From positions 806,001 through 870,000 of the forward strand of contig NZ_CP016594.1 in NCBI RefSeq assembly GCF_001698225.1: a DNA stretch of 64,000 bases, given 5' to 3'. The stretch comes from Gordonia terrae (GTDB lineage Bacteria > Actinomycetota > Actinomycetes > Mycobacteriales > Mycobacteriaceae). The notes beneath the pieces were generated by a model, which was not told where the DNA came from, did not search any database, and saw only the letters and a list, made by a program, of their open reading frames with translations. Both the position numbers and the translations under genes were made by a program. Positions 8,478 to 17,271 of this stretch are shown piece after piece; position 1 is the stretch's first letter, and the number at the start of each line of letters is the position of its first letter.

Positions 8478-9890
8478 ATGTCGATAAGGGGAGTTCGACG
8501 ATCGGTTCGACGGGCAGCGATCGCAACCACGGCGGTGGCAGCCGCGGTGGCTCTCGTCGCGGGTCCGACCGGGACGAGCGGGACGGCCGACGCCGAACCG
8601 CCCAACCTCACCTCGGTCCCGTCGCAGCTACCAGAGGCAATCGACGCGGTGATCCCGCCGCCGCCGGTCAAGAAGTTGTCAGGCATCCCGGAACGGTCCC
8701 GTATCCCGGGCGCCTCGCAGGAACTGCAAGAACTCCGCGAAGCGCTCATGCCGTCGCCGAGCGGAGACCGATTCTTCGATCACTGGCCGGCGGGGCTGGG
8801 CGCGCGGACACCCGGGGAGATCCTGTCCACACGGTCGGTGACGCGCGTGGCGCAGCCGCTCGTCTTCGTCCCGCTGCGGTCGGCGCGGCAGGTCAAGTTC
8901 CGGACAACCGACGCGAACGACGCACCGATGTTCGGCACCGCGACCCTCCTGGTGCCGGCCAAGGCGTGGACCGGGCGGGGAGCCCGGCCCGTCCTGATCA
9001 ACAATTCGCCGATCGTCGCGTTGGGTACCAGGTGCACGACAGGGTTCACCTACGCGCACGGTTTCACCAACAACACGAACGAGACCGATCTGATCCCGCC
9101 GTTCACCCAGCTCGCACTCGATCGCGGTTATGCGGTGCTCGTGCCCGATCACACGGGGCCCCGGATGGCGTACGCCGAGCCGTATGTCGCGGCACACGTG
9201 ATCCTCGATTCGGTCCGCGCGGCCGCAGACCTCGACCCGACGAACTTCGCGTACGGACCCATCGCGATGGTCGGCTACTCCGGCGGGGCGATCGCCACCC
9301 ACGGAGCGGCCAAGCTCGCCGCCGGATATGCACCCGACATCGCCGGTCGATTCGTGGGAGCGGCCATCGGCGGGGTTCCTGCCGACTACCGGTCGCTCGC
9401 CGGCGCCATGAATGCGAACCTGGCCTCCGGGGTCTTCCACGCCGCGATGCTCGGTGTCGCACGCGAGCGGCCCGAGGTCTTGCGGATGTCGAACAATCTG
9501 GCGAGATGGTTTGCGACGTCGGAGATCCGCAACATCTGCACCGACGACATGGGCAATCTCGGCATCGCCCACCTGCCGACCCAGCTGCTGTCGACCGACC
9601 CGGATCCGTTCCACTCCGCACTTGCCGAGAAGCTGTTCGAGGTCACGGCCATGTCTGATCTCGAGGCGTCGATGCCGTTGCTGATCTACCACGGGCGCTA
9701 CGAGTGGTGGGTCCCGGCGAGTCAGGCACGGGCGCTGTTCGCCCAGCAGTGTGCGCTCGGTGCCACCGCGATCTACCGCGAATACGGGGCCGAGCACGTG
9801 TCGGCGGCCGCACTCGGCTTCCCGGACACCGCGAGATGGCTCGACGACCGGTTGCGCGGGCTGCCGGCACCGAACGGGTGCCGACGCTGA
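8478..9890 (+). CDS. Secreted lipase, LIP family (paralogue 2)
   Basis: 470 aa and homologous over its whole length to the divergent neighbour. The signal peptide is a basic RRSVRRAA start, then TTAVAAAVALVAG, with cleavage near ADA-EPP. Shared motifs are GYSGGAIATHGAAK (nucleophile Ser), VLVPDHTGPRMAYAEP, IGGVPADYRSLAGAMNANLASG, LLIYHGRYEWWVPA and AEHVSAAALGFPDTARWLDDRL (probable His). The two genes probably arose by inverted duplication. Export and esterase activity are likely; the substrates of the two copies may differ. It ends about 110 bp before the convergent ramB gene. Confidence 0.85.
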   Translation: MSIRGVRRSVRRAAIATTAVAAAVALVAGPTGTSGTADAEPPNLTSVPSQLPEAIDAVIPPPPVKKLSGIPERSRIPGASQELQELREALMPSPSGDRFFDHWPAGLGARTPGEILSTRSVTRVAQPLVFVPLRSARQVKFRTTDANDAPMFGTATLLVPAKAWTGRGARPVLINNSPIVALGTRCTTGFTYAHGFTNNTNETDLIPPFTQLALDRGYAVLVPDHTGPRMAYAEPYVAAHVILDSVRAAADLDPTNFAYGPIAMVGYSGGAIATHGAAKLAAGYAPDIAGRFVGAAIGGVPADYRSLAGAMNANLASGVFHAAMLGVARERPEVLRMSNNLARWFATSEIRNICTDDMGNLGIAHLPTQLLSTDPDPFHSALAEKLFEVTAMSDLEASMPLLIYHGRYEWWVPASQARALFAQQCALGATAIYREYGAEHVSAAALGFPDTARWLDDRLRGLPAPNGCRR

Positions 9891-9908
9891 TCGTGGTACG
9901 GCCCTTCG

Positions 9909-10008
9909 TGGCTCGTCGCTTGCGCTCCTCGCACCTCAGGGACCAGGGGTTATGCGGTTCTTTCGGATCAGGGAGCAGTGGTTGTGTGTTTCGTTCGGAT
10001 CAGGGAGC
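9909..10008. repeat. Short intergenic repeats between lipase 2 and ramB
   Basis: TTCGGATCAGGGAGC occurs twice, at 9962-9976 and 9994-10008; the second copy overlaps the ramB stop codon. Just upstream, 9909-9948 (GTGGCTCGTCGCTTGCGCTC onwards) is the kind of sequence I know as a dispersed intergenic repeat in Gordonia-type genomes. It may act in 3'-end formation between the convergent genes, but no uninterrupted terminator hairpin is visible. Confidence 0.45.
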
Positions 10009-11439
10009 GGGACGTGTCTCGGTGAGGCTCATGTACGGCGAGACGCTGCTGGTGTGTTCGTCGATGCGCAGTGAGGCCCCCAGGGCGGGGAATGCACGCT
10101 GGGCGCAGTTGGTCCGCTCGCATACCCGGCAACCGGCACCGATCGGCGTGACATGTGCCTGCGGCCCGATCTCCAGGCCGTCGGAGTAGATGACCCGCGC
10201 GGCATGGCGCAGTTCGCAACCCATGCCGATCGCGAAGGTCTTGCCGGGTTGGCCGTAGCGAGTCGCGCGGCGTTCGACGGTTCGTGCCACCCAGAAGTAG
10301 TTGCGGCCGTCGGGCATCTCGGCGATCTGGGTGATGATCTTGCCGGGGTAGGCGAAGGTCTCGTAGACATTCCAGAGCGGGCACGTCCCGCCGCTCTGCG
10401 AGAAGTGGAAACCGGTGGCGGACTGGCGTTTCGACATGTTCCCCGCGCGGTCGACGCGAACGAACGACCAGGGGATGCCGCGTAGGTTGGGTCGCTGCAG
10501 TGTCGAGAGCCGGTGGCAGATCGTCTCGTACGAAACTGAGTAGAAGGCGGACAGTCGTTCGATGTCATACCGGAAGTCCTCCGCCGCGCCGTGAAACTGG
10601 CTGTAGGGCAGGACGACCGCGGCGGCGAAATAGTTCGCCAGACCGAGGAGTCCGAGCGCCCTGGCGTCCTCGCTGCTGAAATTGGCCTCGTCGACCAGCT
10701 TGTCGAGGAGATCCTGGTATTCGAGATAGCAGAGTTCGCTCGCGAGTTTGAACGTCCGCTGCCCCGCCGACAGCGATGCGGAGAACTCCAGGCGCCGGGC
10801 CTCGCGGTCGAACCGGTGCAGCGTGTAGTCGCCGAGGTCGACGCGTCGCACGATGCTGATGCCGTGGACGCTCTCGATGCGATTCATGATCTCGCGGCGG
10901 ATGTCGGCGGAATGCATCCGCATCCGGGTCGTCATCCCCTCGGCAGCGACGTCGAGTTCGTGAATGTAGTTGCGGCGCTGATAAAAATAATCGCGTACTT
11001 CCTCGTGCGGCGCGCTGATGGTGCCGCGCATGCTGCGATCCCCGCGTTCGTCGGTGGCCGCCGCCAGCTGATCGGTCGCGATCCGGTAGCGGCGGTGGAG
11101 GTTCACCATCGCCTGCGCCATCTCGGGGTGCGACGTGACCATCGCGCTGATCCCCTGTGCGTCGAGCGCGCCGGGGGAGGCCTCGAGATCGTCGTCGAGC
11201 AGGGCCTCCCGCAACTCGGCGACCAGACGGACGTCGTCCTGCGAGTCGAAGAACCCGGCATCGACGCCGAAGGCCTCGGTGATCTTGGCGAGCACCGAGG
11301 CGGTGAGGGGACGCGCATCGTGCTCGATCTGATTGAGATACGACGCCGAGATCGACAGGGTCTGCGCGAGAGCGACCTGCGACAGGCCGCGCTCGGAACG
11401 CAACTGGCGTAGCCGCGACCCCACATAGGTCCTGCTCAT
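10000..11439 (-). CDS. ramB: RamB-type regulator of acetate metabolism
   Basis: 479 aa. An N-terminal XRE helix-turn-helix (VGSRLRQLRSERGLSQVALA, then SASYLNQIEH, residues 6-60) is followed by an IrrE/ImmA-like middle. The C-terminal short-chain fatty-acid regulator domain has the C-x2-C-x4-C cluster in GAGCRVCERTNC. It is near-identical in layout to M. tuberculosis Rv0465c and corynebacterial RamB, which control glyoxylate-cycle genes by carbon source. It starts at ATG 11439 with GGGAGG five bases upstream. An in-frame extension further upstream has no family similarity. The target aceA lies 1.3 kb away with a matching box upstream. Confidence 0.94.
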   Translation of the reverse strand: MSRTYVGSRLRQLRSERGLSQVALAQTLSISASYLNQIEHDARPLTASVLAKITEAFGVDAGFFDSQDDVRLVAELREALLDDDLEASPGALDAQGISAMVTSHPEMAQAMVNLHRRYRIATDQLAAATDERGDRSMRGTISAPHEEVRDYFYQRRNYIHELDVAAEGMTTRMRMHSADIRREIMNRIESVHGISIVRRVDLGDYTLHRFDREARRLEFSASLSAGQRTFKLASELCYLEYQDLLDKLVDEANFSSEDARALGLLGLANYFAAAVVLPYSQFHGAAEDFRYDIERLSAFYSVSYETICHRLSTLQRPNLRGIPWSFVRVDRAGNMSKRQSATGFHFSQSGGTCPLWNVYETFAYPGKIITQIAEMPDGRNYFWVARTVERRATRYGQPGKTFAIGMGCELRHAARVIYSDGLEIGPQAHVTPIGAGCRVCERTNCAQRAFPALGASLRIDEHTSSVSPYMSLTETRPAP

Positions 11440-11499
11440 CGTCCACCTCCCGGACAGGTGCCGCCGCCCTGAGCGTCGCCCCCAGGGTACGGTGACCGC

Positions 11500-12270
11500 G
11501 TGCTCACCCTCCTCGGCCGACGCCGCTCGCCGGCAGCGCTGGCCGTGTCGGTCGCGGCCGTGGCGCTCGGCGTCGCGGGATGTGCAGCCGGTCCGGAGAC
11601 CGCGCCGGCTCCGCGGGGACCCGCCGATCTGGTGCTGTCCGCGTCGGAGCTGCCGCCCGGGTATACCGCCGCTCCGCTGTCCGTGTCCGATCTCGTCGGG
11701 GGGAACCAGGCCGCCATCGATGCGTCCCGGTCGGCGCGTGTCTCGCCCGAGTACTGTCGGCCCACGTCCGATGAGTCGCTCAACAAGCAGCTGACCGCGG
11801 ACAACTCCGCTGTCCTGGCCGCTCGTGACGGCGCCACGGGGACCCTCGTCGAACTCGTCACCACCGCATCTCGCGACATCGACGCCGATCGTCTGACAAC
11901 GACGGGCCGTTGCTCGCGCACCACGACGGAGATCACCACCGGACATCTGTCGGGGAGCCGGGTGCTCACGGTGTACACCGAACTGCCCCAGCCGGATGTC
12001 GACGGGGGGTTGCTGCCCGGTGAGCAGTTGCTGGTCACCCGATCCGACGTCACGACGACGCTTCCCGACGGCGGCGTCCGCCGGCAGATTGGCTTCGCGG
12101 GGTACGCACTGCTCGACCGCCCGGCGTCGGGCCAGGTGACGGTGCAACTCACGATGTCGGGCGCGCCGACCCGCGCGACCGATCCGCCGACCACGCCGGT
12201 CGAGCCGATCGATCCGGCCGCTTTCTCGGCCCTGTTCGACGTCGCTGTCGAACGAGTCACCACACCCTGA
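11500..12270 (+). CDS. Predicted lipoprotein, unknown function
   Basis: 256 aa with a GTG start. Residues 1-28 form a lipoprotein signal: basic RRR, hydrophobic core, lipobox VAGC with C28. The mature part contains SASELPPGYTAAPLS, an EYCRP cysteine and a later GRCSRTT cysteine that could form one disulfide. The overall look recalls the PknH-sensor/DUF5642-like lipoproteins of mycobacteria, but I cannot assign a family firmly. It is divergent from ramB (60 bp) and precedes aceA by 467 bp. M. tuberculosis has the short gene Rv0466 in the corresponding place, and I see no relationship to it. Confidence 0.75.
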   Translation: MLTLLGRRRSPAALAVSVAAVALGVAGCAAGPETAPAPRGPADLVLSASELPPGYTAAPLSVSDLVGGNQAAIDASRSARVSPEYCRPTSDESLNKQLTADNSAVLAARDGATGTLVELVTTASRDIDADRLTTTGRCSRTTTEITTGHLSGSRVLTVYTELPQPDVDGGLLPGEQLLVTRSDVTTTLPDGGVRRQIGFAGYALLDRPASGQVTVQLTMSGAPTRATDPPTTPVEPIDPAAFSALFDVAVERVTTP

Positions 12271-12385
12271 GCCCCGCGGACCGCGATCGACGCGGCTCCG
12301 GATCGTGTGAAGGGCGTCACTCTCGGCCACCTGACCGTTCCCGGCGTCGTGCGGACTGAGAGCGCTTCGGTACCCAGGTGCATTC

Positions 12386-12421
12386 CTACCCGCGAGTAGA
12401 AAATCCCAGTACGGACGTACT
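12386..12421. promoter_or_regulatory. Two small palindromes upstream of aceA
   Basis: CTACCCGCGAGTAG (12386-12399) is a palindrome with one mismatched pair. AGTACGGACGTACT (12408-12421) is a perfect 6-bp inverted repeat with a 2-base centre and is followed by a T run. They lie 320-350 bp upstream of aceA and 35-70 bp upstream of the RamB-like box. They may be operators for another regulator. The region 12271-12737 holds no supported gene. Confidence 0.35.
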
Positions 12422-12456
12422 TTTTGGCGGGCGATGCTTCGCGATTCACAGATCAA

Positions 12457-12475
12457 TATTTGCAAACTTTGCACA
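12457..12475. promoter_or_regulatory. RamB-type operator upstream of aceA
   Basis: The sequence TATTTGCAAACTTTGCACA contains overlapping TTTGCAAA and AACTTTGCA elements. These match the RamB box known from corynebacteria and mycobacteria (consensus around AACTTTGCAAA). A further ATTTGCAG half-site sits at 12499-12505. The box is about 265 bp upstream of the aceA start, so either the aceA leader is long or the binding is distal. The ramB gene itself is 1 kb away. Confidence 0.65.
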
Positions 12476-12737
12476 CCGGTGACGAAAAATAACCCAGATT
12501 TGCAGTGGTCAAGGGTTGGACCTGCAGGTTTGTCTTGTGGCACCCTTGCTGCAGGCACTACCGACACCGAGTCCGCAGGTTCGCAAGTTCGGCCGAGACT
12601 GACGCCGACCGCGAGTCAACACCTTCAGGCGAGGATGTTGGTTGTCTGTCAGCAGAGAGGTTCCGGCGGCGTGCCGGGCCGTCGCCCCGATCCGGCCCCC
12701 GGTCGGGACGAGCAGGACAACGAAAGCGAAGTAGCCA

Positions 12738-14033
12738 ATGAGCAACGTCGGAAAGCCCCGTACCGCCGCAGAGATCCAGCAGGATTGGGACACCAACCCG
12801 CGCTGGAAGGGCATCAAGCGCGACTACACCGCCGAGCAGGTCGCCGAGCTCCAGGGTTCGGTCGTCGAGGAGCACACCCTCGCCCGTCGTGGCGCGGAGA
12901 TCCTGTGGGACGGCGTGACCAAGGGTGACGGCAGCTACATCAACGCACTCGGCGCCCTCACCGGCAACCAGGCCGTGCAGCAGGTTCGCGCCGGCCTGAA
13001 GGCCGTGTACCTCTCGGGCTGGCAGGTCGCCGGCGACGCCAACCTCTCCGGGCACACCTACCCCGACCAGTCGCTCTACCCGGCCAACTCGGTGCCGAGC
13101 GTCGTGCGTCGCATCAACAACGCGCTGCTGCGCGCGGACGAGATCGCCCGTGTCGAGGGTGACGACTCGGTCGACAACTGGGTCGTCCCGATCGTCGCCG
13201 ACGGTGAGGCCGGCTTCGGTGGCGCCCTCAACGTCTACGAGCTGCAGAAGGCCATGATCGCCGCGGGTGCCGCCGGTACCCACTGGGAGGATCAGCTCGC
13301 CTCGGAGAAGAAGTGCGGTCACCTCGGTGGCAAGGTGCTGATCCCGACCCAGCAGCACGTCCGCACCCTGAACTCGGCTCGTCTGGCCGCCGACGTCGCC
13401 GGTGTGCCCACCGTCGTCATCGCACGCACCGACGCCGAGGCTGCGACGCTGATCACCTCGGACGTCGACGACCGCGACAAGCAGTTCGTCACCGGTGAGC
13501 GCACCGCCGAGGGCTACTACCACGTGAAGAACGGCATCGAGCCGTGCATCGAGCGTGCGAAGTCGTACGCTCCCTACGCCGACATGATCTGGATGGAGAC
13601 CGGCACCCCCGATCTCGAGCTGGCGCGCAAGTTCGCCGAGGCCGTCAAGAGCGAGTACCCCGACCAGCTGCTGTCCTACAACTGCAGCCCGTCGTTCAAC
13701 TGGAGCAAGCACCTCGACGACAGCACCATCGCCAAGTTCCAGAACGAGCTCGGCGCCATGGGCTTCACCTTCCAGTTCATCACGCTGGCCGGCTTCCACT
13801 CGCTGAACTACGGCATGTTCGACCTGGCCTACGGCTACGCCCGCGAGCAGATGTCGGCGTTCGTCGACCTGCAGAACCGCGAGTTCAAGGCTGCCGAAGA
13901 GCGTGGCTTCACCGCCGTCAAGCACCAGCGTGAGGTCGGCGCAGGCTACTTCGACAACATCGCCACCACCGTCGACCCCAACACCTCGACCGCAGCTCTC
14001 AAGGGCTCGACCGAGGAGGGTCAGTTCCACTAG
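12738..14033 (+). CDS. aceA: Isocitrate lyase
   Basis: This 431-aa glyoxylate-cycle enzyme cleaves isocitrate to succinate and glyoxylate and is needed for growth on acetate and fatty acids. The catalytic loop KKCGHLGGK (C193, H195) is intact, as are [13 protein letters not shown] around the metal site and YNCSPSFNW with [16 protein letters not shown] in the C-terminal part. Length matches the short actinobacterial ICL1 class (about 428 aa). Codon use is strongly biased to C/G third positions, as in a highly expressed gene. A strong hairpin follows the stop. It is regulated in all likelihood by the neighbouring RamB. Confidence 0.97.
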   Translation: MSNVGKPRTAAEIQQDWDTNPRWKGIKRDYTAEQVAELQGSVVEEHTLARRGAEILWDGVTKGDGSYINALGALTGNQAVQQVRAGLKAVYLSGWQVAGDANLSGHTYPDQSLYPANSVPSVVRRINNALLRADEIARVEGDDSVDNWVVPIVADGEAGFGGALNVYELQKAMIAAGAAGTHWEDQLASEKKCGHLGGKVLIPTQQHVRTLNSARLAADVAGVPTVVIARTDAEAATLITSDVDDRDKQFVTGERTAEGYYHVKNGIEPCIERAKSYAPYADMIWMETGTPDLELARKFAEAVKSEYPDQLLSYNCSPSFNWSKHLDDSTIAKFQNELGAMGFTFQFITLAGFHSLNYGMFDLAYGYAREQMSAFVDLQNREFKAAEERGFTAVKHQREVGAGYFDNIATTVDPNTSTAALKGSTEEGQFH

Positions 14034-14070
14034 GAACCCGACCGCCTCTGGCGTGATTTGGCAAACCAGT

Positions 14071-14104
14071 CAGGCGGTCCGCGGCTTTCGCTGCGGGCCG
14101 CCTG
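14071..14104 (+). terminator. Hairpin terminator after aceA
   Basis: CAGGCGGTCCGCGG pairs with CTGCGGGCCGCCTG across a 6-base loop, with two non-Watson-Crick positions (14-bp stem). It sits 38 bp after the aceA stop and has no T run, like many actinobacterial terminators. Confidence 0.7.
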
Positions 14105-14196
14105 TTGGCGTATCCCGGGCGTGATCAGTACCTGGGAGTCACCCCTGTTCTCGCGAAATCGGTTGTCGCCAGAACGTTTTTCTCGGAGGAGCCGAC

Positions 14197-15063
14197 ATGA
14201 CAAGCCAGACGATCTCCCGCGTCGGGGTGGTGGGGGCAGGGCAGATGGGCGCCGGAATCGCCGAGGTGTGCGCGCGTGCCCACTCGGATGTGCTCGTCTA
14301 CGAATTCACCCGCGAACTGGCCGCCGCCGGTCGCGATCGGGTCCTCCGATCGCTCGACCGCGGCGTCTCCAGCGGCAAACTGACCGAGCGGGAACGCGAA
14401 CAGGCGTCGCTGCGACTCCGCTTCACCTCGGACCTGGGCGACTTCGCCGACCGTCAACTCGTGTGCGAGGCCGTCGTCGAGGACGAAACGGTCAAGACCG
14501 AGATCTTCACCCAACTGGACAAGGTCGTCGCCGACCCCGAGGCCGTCCTGGCGTCGAACACCTCGTCCATCCCGATCATGAAGCTGGGCATGGCAACTCA
14601 GAATGCCGCTCGTGTCATCGGCATGCACTTCTTCAACCCCGTCCCGGTTCTCCCGCTGGTCGAGGTCGTCACCACCCTGGTGACCACGCCGGCGGTCGTC
14701 GAGCGCGCCGAGACCTTCGCGCACGACGTGCTGGGCAAGCAGGTGGTCCGATCGGCCGATCGGTCCGGGTTCGTCGTGAACGCCCTGCTCGTCCCGTACC
14801 TGCTCTCGTCCATCCGGATGGTGGAGAGCGGCTTCGCGACGGTCGACGACATCGACAAGGCCATGGTCCTGGGCTGCGCCCATCCGATGGGCCCGCTCAA
14901 GCTGGCCGACCTCGTCGGACTCGATACGGTCAAGGCGATCGCCGACAAGATGTACGAGGAGTTCAAAGAGCCCCTCTACTCGCCGCCTCCGCTGCTCCTG
15001 CGCATGGTCGAGGCCGGCCGTCTGGGCAAGAAGGCCGGCCACGGCTTCCACCGATACGGGTGA
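14197..15063 (+). CDS. fadB2: 3-hydroxybutyryl-CoA dehydrogenase (FadB2)
   Basis: This 288-aa NAD(P)-dependent 3-hydroxyacyl-CoA dehydrogenase interconverts 3-hydroxybutyryl-CoA and acetoacetyl-CoA. It has the N-terminal dinucleotide loop GAGQMG (13-18), the VCEAVVEDETVK segment, and the catalytic His in IGMHFFNPVP (H144). The helical C-terminal domain has HPMGPLKLADLVGLDT, and the end LGKKAGHGFHRYG is typical. GGAGG about 7 bases upstream of ATG 14197 supports the start. The position after isocitrate lyase is the same as in M. tuberculosis (Rv0468), fitting joint use during growth on fatty acids. It is separated from aceA by a terminator, so it probably has its own promoter. Confidence 0.95.
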   Translation: MTSQTISRVGVVGAGQMGAGIAEVCARAHSDVLVYEFTRELAAAGRDRVLRSLDRGVSSGKLTEREREQASLRLRFTSDLGDFADRQLVCEAVVEDETVKTEIFTQLDKVVADPEAVLASNTSSIPIMKLGMATQNAARVIGMHFFNPVPVLPLVEVVTTLVTTPAVVERAETFAHDVLGKQVVRSADRSGFVVNALLVPYLLSSIRMVESGFATVDDIDKAMVLGCAHPMGPLKLADLVGLDTVKAIADKMYEEFKEPLYSPPPLLLRMVEAGRLGKKAGHGFHRYG

Positions 15064-15117
15064 TCTGACCGGTCTGTCGGGGCGTACGAGTGACCTCCGT
15101 CACGAGTGTTAGCAGGA

Positions 15118-15150
15118 TGCTTGCATTTGCTAGCACAGCGTGGATACTGG
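15118..15150 (+). promoter_or_regulatory. Promoter/operator of the first HbhA-like gene
   Basis: TGCTTGCA (15118-15125) and TGCTAGCA (15128-15135) form a direct repeat, followed after 7 bases by GATACTGG (15143-15150). The same three elements occur upstream of the XRE-hbhA operon at 23123-23156. The 288-bp gap 15064-15351 otherwise holds only a long leader and AAGGAG before the GTG start. This is the clearest candidate control site; a -10 region may lie within GGATACTGG. Confidence 0.5.
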
Positions 15151-15351
15151 ATATCGGAAACACCAATACCGATGGCGCCGCGGTTCCCCTTTTCTCGCGC
15201 GGTGTGAGCCGGATCGAATCGGCTTGCGACACCGAACGTTTCGAGGCGACAGGCGACGGAATGTTCCGACATGCGCCCGGCGAAGATGCCGAGATGAGCG
15301 AGACCGCATGTGCTGCAGCGCGATTGGTGACCCAACCCGAAGGAGTCCATT

Positions 15352-16125
15352 GTGACCACCACCGAACGCAACTATGCCCCCCTCTACGCCGCAGTCGGCG
15401 CAGGCGACTACGCCTTCGCGCAGGTCACCGAGAAGCTGACCGAACTGCGTGAGCGCACCGAAGCTGCTGCCGAGACCGCTCAGTCGCGTTTCGACGAGGC
15501 CAAGACCCGGATCACGGATCTGCCGGAGACCGCACAGACGCGCTTCGACGAGGCCAAGACCCGCATCGGTTCGCTGTCCGAGGAGGTCCCCGGCGACCTC
15601 GAGGAGCTGCGCGGCAAGCTGACCGCCGACGAGCTCAAGCGCATCACCGATCCGTACGTGGAGAAGGCCTACGGCTTCTACACCTCGCTCGCCGAGCGCG
15701 GTGAGGCCACGCTCGAACGCCTCCGCACCAAGCCGCTCGTCCAGGAGAACCTCTCGCGTGCCGAGAAGGTCTACAACGACGCGGTCGACCTCACCGAGGA
15801 TGCTCTCGGGGTCGTGTCCACCCAGACCCGCCTGGTCGGCGACCGCGCGGCGAAGCTCGCCGGCCGCGCGAGTGAGCAGGTCGAGGACGTCGCCGTCGCC
15901 ATCGAAGAGGCCGGCAGCAACGTCAAGGAGCAGGCCGACGACGCGGCCAAGGAAATCGACGGCGCCGCAGGCACTGTCGAGGCCAAGGGTCGCGCCGCCA
16001 AGTCGTCGCCGGCCACCAAGGTGGCCGAGGCCAAGGACACCCCGGTTCCGGCCGTGAAGAAGACCGCCGCCAAGCGGGCGCCGGCCAAGAAGGCTCCCGT
16101 CAAGAAGCCGACCACCGCGAAGTAA
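15352..16125 (+). CDS. HbhA-like heparin-binding surface protein (paralogue)
   Basis: 257 aa with a GTG start and AAGGAG 8 bases upstream. There is a short N-terminal region, then a long coiled-coil-forming helix (about 20-200). It includes a 20-residue-spaced duplication: ETAQSRFDEAKTRI, then ETAQTRFDEAKTRI. Next come EKVYNDAVDLTEDALG and a Lys/Ala/Pro-rich tail (VKKTAAKRAPAKKAPVKK). This matches mycobacterial heparin-binding haemagglutinin, which has no classical signal peptide and binds heparan sulfate, DNA and membranes through the tail. The syntenic hbhA is the second copy at 23.8 kb; this one has a shorter tail. A strong terminator follows, so it is monocistronic. Confidence 0.83.
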   Translation: MTTTERNYAPLYAAVGAGDYAFAQVTEKLTELRERTEAAAETAQSRFDEAKTRITDLPETAQTRFDEAKTRIGSLSEEVPGDLEELRGKLTADELKRITDPYVEKAYGFYTSLAERGEATLERLRTKPLVQENLSRAEKVYNDAVDLTEDALGVVSTQTRLVGDRAAKLAGRASEQVEDVAVAIEEAGSNVKEQADDAAKEIDGAAGTVEAKGRAAKSSPATKVAEAKDTPVPAVKKTAAKRAPAKKAPVKKPTTAK

Positions 16126-16147
16126 GCTCTCGCACAGTCGCATCCGC

Positions 16148-16174
16148 AACGCCCCCGCCCTCGGCGGGGGCGTT
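16148..16174 (+). terminator. Strong hairpin terminator after the HbhA-like gene
   Basis: AACGCCCCCGCC-CTC-GGCGGGGGCGTT is a perfect 12-bp stem with a 3-base loop, 22 bp after the stop codon. It is followed by GTCGTGTG rather than a T run. Confidence 0.85.
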
Positions 16175-16214
16175 GTCGTGTGTCGGGGTGCCTTTGTCCC
16201 GGACGAGGGCCCTG

Positions 16215-16280
16215 TCCCGCGGTGGTGTTTCCGTCCCGCTGATGAGATCTGATCAGCGGGAGGGAAATGGGACCGCGGGA
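16215..16280. repeat. 66-bp palindrome, copy 1 (downstream of the AbiEi-like gene)
   Basis: Two 29-base arms (TCCCGCGGTGGTG...CGCTGAT and its partner ending in ACCGCGGGA) flank an 8-base centre GAGATCTG, with five mismatches. The palindrome ends one base before the stop codon (16282-16284) of the minus-strand gene. Copy 2 of the same length and sequence type lies just upstream of that gene. The outer arm of this copy (16215-16243) matches the outer arm of copy 2 (17309-17337) at 28 of 29 positions in inverted orientation. Confidence 0.85.
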
Positions 16281-16281
16281 C

Positions 16282-17256
16282 TCAGCTCATCAATTCGAAC
16301 TTCTCCAGCCATGGCCGGAGCAGGCCGATGAAGGACCCGTCCTCGAGCATCGACCAGGTCCAGCGCACGACGACGGGGCCCAGCGCGCGGATCTCGTCCT
16401 CGCGCAACTTCTCCTGCAGCACGACATCGGCCACGGTCTTCCCTGCTGCCCGCAGGCGGCCGTATTTCACCATGCCGTCGAACTCCCCGACTAGCTTCGC
16501 CTCCCAGTCGAAATCGACACGGTAGACGCCGCTCCGCCCACAGAACTCGTGTTGCAGCCCCGGAGCAGGCAGGCCGGCCTCGATCATCTGCGCCCGACTC
16601 CACGATTCGCCGACGCTTTCGGCCGCTCCATCGGCCAGTGCCAGCGCACGCCGCGCCACTCTGCCCCCTTGGCGACGACGCGAGGTCAGGATCCGTCCCA
16701 TGAGCTGACGATCGGCGCCTGCACGAAGTGCCTGGTCGAAGGCGGTGAGCGCCTGTGCGAAGTCGCCCCCGGCCGCCACATCGACGGCGGTTCGCTCGAT
16801 TGTGGTGACAAGTATTCCGTCGACGACGGTGAGCTCGTCCTCCGTCAGGGCGGCTGCGTGAACGTGACGATGCGTCGCGATGAATCCGCCGGCCTTCTTG
16901 CCGCTGGTGACGTGGACGCGGTCGGTGTCGGGCTTCAGCAGTGGAAGGCCGAGCACCGCGGCGGCCGACACGTTGCTCAGCGGCAGCTGCGGTGCGTTGG
17001 CGGGCTGTGACGTGGCGACCGCTACAGATTTGAGGCGGTGCAACTCCTGATCGCCTTCGTGCCCGGCGAAGTCGTCGGATGCCGGCACGAAGACGCCGGG
17101 GATGAGGCGGATCAGGTCGCCGGCGGATACTGCTGCGGCGAGCAGATTGTCGGAGAAGGCCGCATCGAGTGCGGCGCCGCGACGGATCAGACCGTAGCGG
17201 TCCACTGGGTAGCTGGTCATCTCTATTCGACGCAGCGGAGGGCGTTTCGGCTCCAT
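16282..17256 (-). CDS. AbiEi-antitoxin-like protein with PD-(D/E)XK nuclease-like C-terminus
   Basis: 324 aa from ATG 17256, with AGGGA upstream; ATG 17220 (MTSYPVDRYGLIRR) is an alternative. The N-terminal third resembles the winged-helix/AbiEi antitoxin-like domain widespread in actinobacteria (YPVDRYGLIRRGAAL, then LIRLIPGVFVPAS). The middle has VTSGKKAGGF and GILVTTIERTAVDVA. The C-terminus has VYRVDFDWEAKLVGEFDGMVKYGR (D248, E258, K264), which looks like a Vsr/DUF559-type PD-(D/E)XK core. No partner toxin gene is adjacent. The gene is bracketed tightly by two copies of a 66-bp palindrome. Its function is unknown; both a solitary regulator and a nuclease are possible. Confidence 0.7.
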   Translation of the reverse strand: MEPKRPPLRRIEMTSYPVDRYGLIRRGAALDAAFSDNLLAAAVSAGDLIRLIPGVFVPASDDFAGHEGDQELHRLKSVAVATSQPANAPQLPLSNVSAAAVLGLPLLKPDTDRVHVTSGKKAGGFIATHRHVHAAALTEDELTVVDGILVTTIERTAVDVAAGGDFAQALTAFDQALRAGADRQLMGRILTSRRRQGGRVARRALALADGAAESVGESWSRAQMIEAGLPAPGLQHEFCGRSGVYRVDFDWEAKLVGEFDGMVKYGRLRAAGKTVADVVLQEKLREDEIRALGPVVVRWTWSMLEDGSFIGLLRPWLEKFELMS

Positions 17257-17271
17257 CGAGTTTCCCTGGCT

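Noticed and set aside
11440-12567. N-terminal extension of ramB giving an 855-aa protein
   Set aside because: The extension is antisense to the lipoprotein gene, lacks similarity and bypasses a good ribosome site at the family start.
12558-14030. A 490-codon open frame opposite aceA
   Set aside because: Shadow of the strongly biased codon use of isocitrate lyase.
15107-15140. CIRCE/HrcA heat-shock operator (GAGTGTTAGCA resemblance)
   Set aside because: The inverted partner at the right spacing is missing, and the downstream gene is HbhA-like rather than a chaperone.
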